From: Acidimicrobiales bacterium
GTDB taxonomy: Bacteria > Actinomycetota > Acidimicrobiia > Acidimicrobiales > Poriferisodalaceae
Reading direction: 5' to 3'
DNA length: 5,350 nt
Assembly: GCA_030749275.1 (NCBI GenBank)
Contig: JASMKJ010000593.1
Span: forward strand, 1-5,350
Shown here: positions 1-5,219 of the stretch, one piece after another
Layout of the letters: every line of letters starts with the position of its first letter
How positions within the stretch are numbered: position 1 is the stretch's first letter
Made by a program: the position numbers and the translations under genes
The notes under the pieces: model-generated
What the model saw: the letters and a program-made list of their open reading frames with translations, nothing else
The model's database searches: none
Told to the model about the DNA's origin: nothing

Positions 1-1
1 A

Positions 2-610
2 CACAGAACTGTCGATGACAAACCTTTCGGTGGCGGACCCGGCATGATCATGAAACCGGAACCAGTTTTTGGTGCAGTGGACGCAATTGATCCCCCAAGA
101 CCGATCGTTCTAATGGATCCAGGAGGAGCACGGTTTGACCAAGCTAAAGCGAACCAACTTGCGGGACTAGACGGCTTCTCACTTCTTTGCGGACGTTATG
201 AAGGAGTAGACGAACGAATCAGAACAAATTTGGTAGACGAAGAACTCTCGATTGGCGACTTTGTCCTTGCCGGAGGAGAGTTCGCAGCGATGGTAGTAAT
301 CGAAGCTGTCGTCAGACTTGTGCCGGGAGTGCTCGGCAATGAAGTTTCCACGAGAGATGAGAGTTTTGGCGACTACTTGCTCGAGTACCCGCAATGGACG
401 AGACCCTCTGAATTCCAAGGCCTCACCGTGCCGGAAACTCTTCGCAGCGGAAATCATTCCAGAGTTTCACAATGGCGTTTAGCGATGGCTATTGCCCGTA
501 CAGCAAAACTGAGACCCGACCTTCTGGAACAGCGTGGGGTCTCCAGTGAAGAACTGGCGTTGCTTAATGAGTTCAACATAAGCATCGCTGACCGCTTCGT
601 TTCGGAGTGA
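2..610 (+). CDS. trmD: tRNA (guanine-N1)-methyltransferase TrmD, 5'-truncated by the window edge
   Basis: TrmD transfers a methyl group from S-adenosylmethionine to N1 of G37, next to the anticodon, and so prevents +1 frameshifting. It works in the cytoplasm as a homodimer. The frame is open from base 2, where translation gives HRTVDDKPFGGGPGM. This aligns with residue 46 onward of E. coli TrmD, so about 45 residues lie outside the window and 202 remain. ATG codons at 44 and 50 are internal methionines. The trefoil-knot SAM site is visible as LCGRYEGVDER (fragment residues 62-72) and SIGDFVLAGGE (83-93). PGVLGNE, YPQWTRP, and SGNH with the following QWR of the C-terminal domain are also present. 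One oddity is the sequence DESF where E. coli has EDSF, so the catalytic Asp169 position aligns with Glu (bases 359-361), with an Asp one residue earlier. The gene ends at TGA, 119 bases before rplS. Confidence 0.97.
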   Translation, partial: HRTVDDKPFGGGPGMIMKPEPVFGAVDAIDPPRPIVLMDPGGARFDQAKANQLAGLDGFSLLCGRYEGVDERIRTNLVDEELSIGDFVLAGGEFAAMVVIEAVVRLVPGVLGNEVSTRDESFGDYLLEYPQWTRPSEFQGLTVPETLRSGNHSRVSQWRLAMAIARTAKLRPDLLEQRGVSSEELALLNEFNISIADRFVSE

Positions 611-729
611 GAGACCGCTAGCATGATGGTTCATTGTTTCCGCGATGCCTGCAGTCGATGGCAAGGGTATTTCGGAAAGCCACCTCCCGTCTTCCCTAAT
701 TTGAATCCGACACCAGGAGCAAGTGCGAC

Positions 730-1074
730 ATGCACAGCACCGATCTAGTAGATCAAGCACAACTCAGAACCGATCACCCAGAATTTGGTCCGGGTGACAC
801 GGTAAAGGTGCATGTTCGAGTGGTAGAGGGCAATCGCGAACGAACACAGGTGTTCGAGGGGTATGTCATCGCTCGACGCGGTTCAGGCATCCGCGAGTCC
901 TTCACGGTTCGGAAATTAAGTTTTGGTGTCGGCGTTGAACGGACCTTCCCGCTGCACGCACCCACAGTCGCCAAAATAGAACGCGTCGCCGTCGGCGATG
1001 TTCGTCGATCCAAGTTGTACTACCTCCGCGACCGAGTCGGTAAAGCCGCGCGTGTAAAGGAAAAGCGCTACTAG
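730..1074 (+). CDS. rplS: 50S ribosomal protein L19
   Basis: L19 is a 50S subunit protein at the interface with the 30S subunit, where it contributes to bridges with 16S rRNA. The ORF encodes 114 residues, the normal family length. Diagnostic segments are [14 protein letters not shown] (residues 22-35), the [12 protein letters not shown] strand-turn, [20 protein letters not shown], and the basic C-terminus [19 protein letters not shown]. The ATG at 730 is supported by an AGGAG (715-719) ten bases upstream. The gene follows trmD after 119 bases, as in the common rpsP-rimM-trmD-rplS order, and is probably cotranscribed with it. I saw no convincing promoter in the gap. The next gene lies on the opposite strand and converges on rplS, leaving only 24 bases between the two stop codons. 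Confidence 0.98.
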   Translation: MHSTDLVDQAQLRTDHPEFGPGDTVKVHVRVVEGNRERTQVFEGYVIARRGSGIRESFTVRKLSFGVGVERTFPLHAPTVAKIERVAVGDVRRSKLYYLRDRVGKAARVKEKRY

Positions 1075-1083
1075 TTCGACTAG
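1071..1083. terminator. weak inverted repeat between convergent stop codons (possible terminator)
   Basis: CTAGT-TCG-ACTAG is a perfect 5-bp inverted repeat that starts on the last codons of rplS and lies between the two convergent genes. Read on the minus strand, a TTTT run follows about 8 bases after the stem; on the plus strand no T-run follows. The stem is short and AT-rich. It is therefore at best a weak terminator for the minus-strand pair, and it could be coincidence. Confidence 0.2.
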
Positions 1084-1098
1084 GAACGTCAGGCGGAT

Positions 1099-1308
1099 TT
1101 AGCCCCTCGGCCCTCGACGATGTCGGGCCTGCCAGCATCCGTAATGCCAATGGCGCCTCATGTCAGGGGCATCCAAAGGAACCGCGACCATGTGCCCTAA
1201 CCCGGGCGGAAGTTCACGATTACAACCTGGGCACAGATATGTTTTCGTTGCCTGAAATGGCTGGACGCGGTGAACTTCGAAGCCGTCCTCTTGCTCTAAG
1301 TCAAACAT
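1099..1308 (-). CDS. small CxxC/HxH protein of a conserved actinobacterial family, probable zinc-binding, function unknown
   Basis: This 69-residue protein carries KTYLCPGCNRELPPG (residues 22-36), a histidine at 39, and RRHWHYGCWQARHRR (51-65). Cys26, Cys29, His39, His53, His55 and Cys58 could form a zinc-ribbon or treble-clef-like site. The pattern matches, from memory, a family of roughly 100-residue proteins in Streptomyces and other Actinobacteria that is often annotated as 'ATP/GTP-binding protein'. No nucleotide-binding motif is visible here, so I do not carry that name over. The ATG at 1308 is chosen because AGGA lies 6 bases upstream. An in-frame TTG at 1335 would add 9 residues but has no ribosome-binding site. 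The start is 8 bases after the stop of the upstream small membrane gene, and the ribosome-binding site overlaps that stop codon (ATAGGAAC), which suggests translational coupling. The tail is basic (ARHRRGPRG), so nucleic-acid contact is possible but unproven. Confidence 0.85.
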   Translation of the reverse strand: MFDLEQEDGFEVHRVQPFQATKTYLCPGCNRELPPGLGHMVAVPLDAPDMRRHWHYGCWQARHRRGPRG

Positions 1309-1316
1309 TGCAGTTC

Positions 1317-1427
1317 CTATCCGAAAAGGCCCCAAAGAAATGCGCCAATTGCGACCAAGGACGCGATTGCGACCAGTAGATAATCGATCCGCGTAGCGGA
1401 GTACTTTCTGTAGGGGTTGTAACCCAT
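1317..1427 (-). CDS. 36-residue single-pass membrane protein, function unknown
   Basis: The frame encodes a protein beginning MGYNPYRKYSATRIDY. A hydrophobic stretch follows, at about residues 17-35 (LLVAIASLVAIG, then AFLWGLF), long enough for one membrane helix. Arg7, Lys8 and Arg13 before the helix predict a cytoplasmic N-terminus by the positive-inside rule. I recall similar very short proteins (NP plus basic residues, then DY and one helix) in Actinobacteria but cannot name a family. The ATG at 1427 is chosen for that resemblance. An in-frame ATG at 1448 would add MKVHTAT and has no clear ribosome-binding site either. The TAG stop (1319-1317) lies inside the ribosome-binding site of the downstream CxxC gene, so the two genes probably form a two-gene operon. 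CATACT lies 6 bases before the ATG and would fit a leaderless transcript, but it is a poor -10 match. Confidence 0.7.
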   Translation of the reverse strand: MGYNPYRKYSATRIDYLLVAIASLVAIGAFLWGLFG

Positions 1428-1444
1428 AGTCGCAGTATGCACCT

Positions 1445-1482
1445 TCATCTCAAATTTGAATGTCAATGATTCAAGAAGATGA
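1445..1482. promoter_or_regulatory. imperfect inverted repeat in the divergent control region
   Basis: The region between the minus-strand small genes and xerC contains TCATCT (1445-1450) and TTGAA (1456-1460), mirrored by TTCAA (1470-1474) and AGATGA (1477-1482). The arms are matched but unevenly spaced. A perfect 10-bp palindrome, TCAAATTTGA, sits at 1450-1459. On the minus strand TTGACA (1465-1460) reads as a consensus -35 element, but the nearest -10-like hexamer, CATACT, is 21 bases away, which is too far for a standard promoter. The location suits an operator or promoter serving one or both divergent genes. Nothing else stands out between 1428 and 1515. Confidence 0.25.
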
Positions 1483-1562
1483 GCGTAGGCATCTAGGTTC
1501 CCAACAACGGTCGAGTTGAGGGTTCTGTGCGAACATTGTCCACTGAATGTCGTCGCTATCGG

Positions 1563-1568
1563 TACCGT
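1563..1568 (+). promoter_or_regulatory. candidate -10 element for a leaderless xerC transcript
   Basis: TACCGT fits the actinobacterial -10 pattern TANNNT and ends 7 bases before the GTG at 1576. That spacing would place the transcription start on the start codon. Neither candidate start of xerC has a Shine-Dalgarno sequence, which is consistent with leaderless translation. No -35 element is seen at normal spacing: TTGTCC at 1536-1541 is 21 bases away. The hexamer is common enough to occur by chance. Confidence 0.25.
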
Positions 1569-1575
1569 TCATTAC

Positions 1576-2520
1576 GTGAGCCTTGAGAAATGGAACGTCG
1601 CAGAGTTTCTTCGCTCCCGGACAGCGGCTTCACTTAACACCGTTCGAGCATACGAACAGGACATCAACGCATTTATCCGTTGGAGCGAAGAGAACGGCCA
1701 CGTCGAGCCTGGATGCATTGAACGCAAGGACGTTTCGAGTTGGGTCGCCGCTATGCACGAAGAAGGGCGTCCGCAAAAAACCATGGCCCGTCGTATCGCA
1801 GGGGTGCGCCAATACTTCCAATGGTTAGTTAAGAGGGGAGCGATTAGCGCGGACCCGACAGTGAAGATACAACCTCCCAAAGGTGCTCAAAGACTTCCGC
1901 GCCCTTTGTCGAATGAGGTGATGCGAAAGCTTTTGGACAAAGGACCACCGGAGAACGCGCTTGACCTCCGCAACCGCTTGCTTATTGAACTCATCTATGG
2001 GTCGGGTCTTCGCGTTAGTGAGTTATGCGGTCTCAATATGGACAGTTTCGATACGGAAAATGAACTGTTGGAGGTGGCAGTAATCAAACGTCGAGACGAA
2101 ATTGGAAGTAAAGCAAAAAGATTTCGCCGACTTCCCATGACCTTGATCTCTCGTCAGATGTTGGAGTTGTGGATTAATGGAGAAAGCAACGAATTCGATA
2201 AGTCATATACGTCTGGCAGAAGCGACCCAGCTGCCATGTTCGTTAATCGCAGGGGGAATCGCTTAACGCGCGATGATCTGAGGCGGGTTTGGCATGACAT
2301 GTTGAAAGCTCAAGGCCTCCCTCTTTGCCCGCCACATGACCTTCGACATTCGTTTGCTACCCGCCTGCTTGATGGCGGAGCAGATGTCCGTGAGGTTCAA
2401 GACCTAATGGGCCACGAATCCATAGTCAATACCAACATCTATACAGAAGTAGTCAAAACAGACCTAGTGATAACGCATCGGCTCTTTCATCCCCGTGGCA
2501 AACCGGTTAAGAAACGGTAA
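1576..2520 (+). CDS. xerC: tyrosine recombinase XerC
   Basis: XerC is a site-specific recombinase that acts with XerD at dif to resolve chromosome dimers before cell division. From the GTG at 1576 the protein has 314 residues, close to the roughly 300 usual for XerC/D. It has an N-terminal SAM-like DNA-binding domain (about residues 5-90, including SLNTVRAYEQDINAFIRW) and a C-terminal catalytic domain. The catalytic residues are Arg146 (YGSGLRVSEL), His254 and Arg257 (HDLRHSFATRLL), His280 (LMGHES) and nucleophile Tyr289 (NIYTEV). The catalytic lysine is Lys179 (GSKAKRFRRLP) or Lys171 (VIKRR); this beta-hairpin is longer than in E. coli XerD. A TTG at 1516 would add 20 residues, two of them cysteines, before the conserved domain, and neither start has a ribosome-binding site. 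A position just upstream of rpsB is typical for actinobacterial xerC, which favours XerC over XerD or an integrase. No att sites or phage genes are nearby. Confidence 0.88.
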   Translation: MSLEKWNVAEFLRSRTAASLNTVRAYEQDINAFIRWSEENGHVEPGCIERKDVSSWVAAMHEEGRPQKTMARRIAGVRQYFQWLVKRGAISADPTVKIQPPKGAQRLPRPLSNEVMRKLLDKGPPENALDLRNRLLIELIYGSGLRVSELCGLNMDSFDTENELLEVAVIKRRDEIGSKAKRFRRLPMTLISRQMLELWINGESNEFDKSYTSGRSDPAAMFVNRRGNRLTRDDLRRVWHDMLKAQGLPLCPPHDLRHSFATRLLDGGADVREVQDLMGHESIVNTNIYTEVVKTDLVITHRLFHPRGKPVKKR

Positions 2521-2528
2521 ACGGCCCC

Positions 2529-2556
2529 GGGGTAAATGCGGCGACGGCTTTACCCT
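2529..2556 (+). terminator. hairpin just after xerC (possible terminator or start of leader)
   Basis: GGGTAAA (2530-2536) and TTTACCC (2549-2555) form a perfect 7-bp stem. It extends by one G-U pair outward, and by two G-C pairs inward past a one-base bulge. It starts 9 bases after the xerC stop. A second small hairpin, TAGC-GTC-GCTA, follows at 2557-2567. No T-run follows, so this would have to be a U-less terminator, a processing site or part of a longer structured RNA. Confidence 0.35.
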
Positions 2557-2565
2557 TAGCGTCGC

Positions 2566-2571
2566 TAGACT
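2566..2571 (+). promoter_or_regulatory. candidate -10 element for rpsB
   Basis: TAGACT fits TANNNT and would start transcription near 2578, at the base of the predicted leader helix. I see no -35 element at 16-18 bases. The call rests only on the hexamer and its position. Confidence 0.2.
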
Positions 2572-2578
2572 TCTGATC

Positions 2579-2637
2579 TGGACGCGGTTTAGGTCCAATA
2601 CCACTAACAGCTGAGACGACCTCACGGTCGCCGTCCA
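2579..2637 (+). promoter_or_regulatory. predicted structured 5' leader of rpsB
   Basis: TGGACG (2579-2584) pairs perfectly with CGTCCA (2632-2637). Inside this closing helix, CGACC (2617-2621) and GGTCG (2626-2630) form a 5-bp hairpin with the loop TCAC. In E. coli, S2 represses rpsB-tsf through the rpsB 5' untranslated region, so a structured leader is plausible at this position. The sequence does not resemble any leader I know, and no covariation could be tested. Confidence 0.3.
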
Positions 2638-2690
2638 AATTGGTTCGGTGTCGATCCCAGTGCAGCAAGCTAACCGTGGGGGGAGAAATC

Positions 2691-3644
2691 ATGGCTGCAG
2701 TTGTCACCATGTCGGATCTGCTTAAGGCAGGCGTTCACTTCGGACATCAGACCCGAAGATGGAACCCCAAAATGGATCGGTACCTATGGGGAGAACGCAA
2801 CGGCATTTACATCATTGACCTTGAGCAAACAATTGGCTTGATAGATACGGCGTACTCATATGTCCGTGACACCGTTTCAAAAGGCGGAACCATCCTATTT
2901 GTAGGTACCAAAAAGCAAGCCCAAGACCCAATTGAAACCTATGCAAAAGCATCAGGGATGCCATACGTCAATCAGCGCTGGCTTGGTGGCATGCTCACCA
3001 ACTTCCGGACAATCAGAGGCCGCGTTGACAAAATGCTTGAATATGAACGAATGCAAGCTGCGGGTGACTTCGACAACATGCCGAAGAAAGAAGCCCTGCT
3101 CCTAACCCGCGAGCTCACCAAACTTCAACGCAACCTTGATGGACTGCGCAACATGGACAAGCTCCCGCAAGCAGTGTTTGTCCTCGACACCCCCAAAGAA
3201 CATATTGCCGTCGCTGAAGCCAATCGCTTGAAACTTCCTGTCGTCGCTGTCGCGGACTCAAATAGTGATCCCGATCTAATCGACTATGTGATCCCAGGTA
3301 ACGATGATGCGATTCGAAGCACTGAATTGTTGACGAGAGTCATAGCGGATGCGGTTAGTGAGGGACGGTACATCGCCGAAAGCAAAGGGGCGATTGTCAG
3401 CGTTCCGGGAGAACGCAGCCCTGAAGAAGAAGCCAGAGTTACAGCCGAGCAGTCGGAGGCAGCTCAAAAAGCGCTTGCAGAGGCAGCAGCACGTGAGGCG
3501 CGAATTGCCGCTGAGCAGGCAGCTCAGGCCAACCCAGTTGTCGACTCTCCGGCGCAAACGATGCCTAAACCAGACGTAGAGGTCGCTGAGACGGAACAAA
3601 ACGAAGAATCTGAAGAGTCTTCGGACTCGACAGACGAAAACTAA
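2691..3644 (+). CDS. rpsB: 30S ribosomal protein S2
   Basis: S2 binds late in 30S assembly, near the solvent side of the head-body junction, and is needed for S1 binding where S1 is used. The protein has 317 residues. Family segments include [13 protein letters not shown] (residues 16-28), [12 protein letters not shown] (36-47), FVGTKKQAQ (70-78), [14 protein letters not shown] (92-105) and [10 protein letters not shown] (201-210). The start is set by a GGGGGGAG run (2678-2685) ending 5 bases before the ATG at 2691, and MAAVVTM matches the actinobacterial N-terminus. An in-frame TTG at 2640 is not supported. The S2 fold ends near residue 228. The remaining 89 residues form an Ala/Glu-rich, probably helical stretch (about 243-280) and a strongly acidic end: residues 294-317 hold 11 Asp or Glu and no Lys or Arg. 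tsf follows after 32 bases. Confidence 0.98.
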   Translation: MAAVVTMSDLLKAGVHFGHQTRRWNPKMDRYLWGERNGIYIIDLEQTIGLIDTAYSYVRDTVSKGGTILFVGTKKQAQDPIETYAKASGMPYVNQRWLGGMLTNFRTIRGRVDKMLEYERMQAAGDFDNMPKKEALLLTRELTKLQRNLDGLRNMDKLPQAVFVLDTPKEHIAVAEANRLKLPVVAVADSNSDPDLIDYVIPGNDDAIRSTELLTRVIADAVSEGRYIAESKGAIVSVPGERSPEEEARVTAEQSEAAQKALAEAAAREARIAAEQAAQANPVVDSPAQTMPKPDVEVAETEQNEESEESSDSTDEN

Positions 3645-3676
3645 CCACTATCTATCGACGAGGCACATCGAATCCA

Positions 3677-4471
3677 ATGGCAGACTTCACCGCGAAGGAC
3701 GTTCAAACTCTTCGCCAATCAACCGGCGCGGGAATGATGGACGCCAAGAAAGCTTTGGTTGAAAATGACGGAGACGCTGAAGCTGCTGCTCAATGGTTGA
3801 GAGAAAAGGGTATAGCGAAGAGCGCCAGCCGTTCCGATAGAGAGAACAGCGAAGGGGTGGTAGTAGCGCGAGTCGACGGGAAGACGGCTGCCATAGTTGA
3901 ATTGAAGTGCGAGACCGACTTTGTGGCGAAATCTGACCAATTTGGAGAAATGGCAGACAAGATTTTGACGTCGGTTCTCGCCAACGGAGAAGAAGCAGTA
4001 TCTGAAGTTTCCAGCGATCTGGAAAACCTGAAAATTACTCTCAAGGAAAATATCGACCTAGGCCAAGTAATTCGATATGAAGCCAGCGAGAACTCTGTGC
4101 TTGACGCGTATGTCCACCAGCAAAACGGTAGAGGGGTCAACGCAGTTCTTGTTGAGATCAGCGAAGGAACCCAAGAAATAGCACACGATGTCGCTCTTCA
4201 CATAGCGAGCAACAGACCCAAATACTTGAATCGAGATGACGTGCCGTCTGAGGTCGTAAATGCGGAGCGTGAAACGCTTGAAAACATCACCCGGAATGAA
4301 GGCAAGCCTGAGCAAGCGATAACAAAGATTGTCGATGGCCGCATGGACGGCTTCTTTCGAGAAGCGGCTCTTCTTGAGCAAAAGTTCGTAAAGGATGAAA
4401 AAGTTAGTATCTCGGAGTTGCTTGGCGGCTCAACGGTCAGTCGCTTCGTTCAGGTGGAGATAGGAAGTTGA
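3677..4471 (+). CDS. tsf: elongation factor Ts
   Basis: EF-Ts is the guanine nucleotide exchange factor that releases GDP from EF-Tu in the cytoplasm. The 264-residue protein has the N-terminal UBA-like domain (residues 4-45) with RQSTGAGMMDAKKAL. The EF-Tu contact motif ETDFVAKSDQF starts at residue 79, with Asp81 and Phe82 expected to disturb the Mg and nucleotide site. VALHIASNRPKYL and IVDGRMDGFFREAALLEQ belong to the core and C-terminal parts. The length lies between compact and E. coli-type (283-residue) forms. The ATG at 3677 matches the family start (MADFTAKDVQTLR). The only ribosome-binding candidate is GAGG (3660-3663), 13 bases upstream and therefore weak, so reinitiation after rpsB may help. 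The gene lies between rpsB and pyrH in the standard order, and its TGA is one base before the pyrH start. Confidence 0.98.
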   Translation: MADFTAKDVQTLRQSTGAGMMDAKKALVENDGDAEAAAQWLREKGIAKSASRSDRENSEGVVVARVDGKTAAIVELKCETDFVAKSDQFGEMADKILTSVLANGEEAVSEVSSDLENLKITLKENIDLGQVIRYEASENSVLDAYVHQQNGRGVNAVLVEISEGTQEIAHDVALHIASNRPKYLNRDDVPSEVVNAERETLENITRNEGKPEQAITKIVDGRMDGFFREAALLEQKFVKDEKVSISELLGGSTVSRFVQVEIGS

Positions 4472-4472
4472 A

Positions 4473-5219
4473 GTGAAGGATCAAACTCGTCGCTGGGAGG
4501 GCGATTGCCCTTGGAAACGAGTCGTCTTGAAACTTTCGGGTGAAGCGCTTGCTGACGCAACGGGCGAGAACATTAGTGGTGAAGTCCTGAAGAACCTGGC
4601 TTCGGAGATTTCAGCAGTTCGAGAAGCTCACGACGTTGACATCGCAATTGTCGTAGGTGGCGGCAACATTTGGAGGGGAATGTCGGGTTCGGTGGGGGGC
4701 ATGGATCGAGCCCAATCCGATCACATGGGCATGCTTGCCACCGTGATTAATGCCATTGCACTCCAAGATGCCTTGGAGCGAGCCGAGGTTCCCACCCGCG
4801 TCATGACCGCAATAGGTATGGCACAAATTGCAGAACCGTACATTCGCCGCCGCGCTGAACGACACCTTGATAAGGGCCGAGTCGTCATATTCGCTGCTGG
4901 CACAGGAAACCCCTTCTTTACGACAGATACAGCGGCTGCGCTTAGGGCCGCAGAAATCGACGCTGATGCAGTGTTGAAGGGCACCCACTCAGGGATTGAT
5001 GGGGTTTATACATCCGATCCTCAATCCAACCCTGATGCAGAGCTGCTCGATGAAGTCTCCTTCCTCGATGTGCTTTCTCAAGAACTTGCGGTAATGGATA
5101 GTGCCGCCATAGCGGTATGTAAGGACAACGCAACACCCATAGTCGTCTTCGATCTGATGACACGAGGAAATCTTGAGTCCATCCTCGATGGTGTCGCGAT
5201 CGGTACGCTGGTCAAGTGA
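4473..5219 (+). CDS. pyrH: UMP kinase
   Basis: PyrH phosphorylates UMP to UDP with ATP in pyrimidine nucleotide synthesis. It belongs to the hexameric amino-acid-kinase fold and is unrelated to eukaryotic UMP/CMP kinases. The 248-residue length is normal. Visible motifs are VVLKLSGEAL (residues 17-26, phosphate binding), VVGGGNIWRG (60-69), MDRAQSDHMGMLATVINA (77-94), AAGTGNPFFTTDTAAALRA (141-159, UMP and phosphate site) and DGVYTSDP (176-183). The GTG at 4473 is chosen because AGGA (4462-4465) lies 7 bases upstream and the tsf TGA ends one base before it, which suggests coupled translation. The segment KGTHSGIDGVY is two residues longer than the KATKVDGVF of E. coli, in the loop near the ATP site. 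I think related actinobacteria share this form. The 3' end overlaps frr by 4 bases. Confidence 0.98.
   Translation: MKDQTRRWEGDCPWKRVVLKLSGEALADATGENISGEVLKNLASEISAVREAHDVDIAIVVGGGNIWRGMSGSVGGMDRAQSDHMGMLATVINAIALQDALERAEVPTRVMTAIGMAQIAEPYIRRRAERHLDKGRVVIFAAGTGNPFFTTDTAAALRAAEIDADAVLKGTHSGIDGVYTSDPQSNPDAELLDEVSFLDVLSQELAVMDSAAIAVCKDNATPIVVFDLMTRGNLESILDGVAIGTLVK

Noticed and set aside
623..748. 41-codon plus-strand frame in the trmD-rplS gap overlapping the rplS start (MMVHCFRDACSRW onward)
   Set aside because: There is no ribosome-binding site, the composition is not protein-like in its second half, and it overlaps rplS out of frame. The gap is better read as an ordinary intergenic or leader stretch.
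1109..1135. GGCCC/GGGCC stem as a terminator for rplS
   Set aside because: It has a bulge, no T-run follows on either strand, and it lies within the 3' coding part of the minus-strand gene, where the Arg/Gly-rich codons explain the composition.
902..1150. 82-codon minus-strand frame across the rplS end
   Set aside because: It is a shadow of rplS and overlaps the supported CxxC gene in another frame. The protein is Arg/Ser-rich with no family features.
1576..2520. XerC as a phage or integron integrase marking a mobile element
   Set aside because: The length and N-terminal domain fit Xer proteins, the locus next to rpsB is the standard chromosomal one, and no att repeats, tRNA gene or other mobile genes are present.
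2640..2690. TTG-initiated N-terminal extension of S2
   Set aside because: The 17 extra residues do not resemble S2, and the strong GGAG just before the ATG at 2691 sets the start.
4611..4988. Long minus-strand frame inside pyrH
   Set aside because: It is antisense to a clearly conserved gene and has no motifs, so it is a frame shadow.
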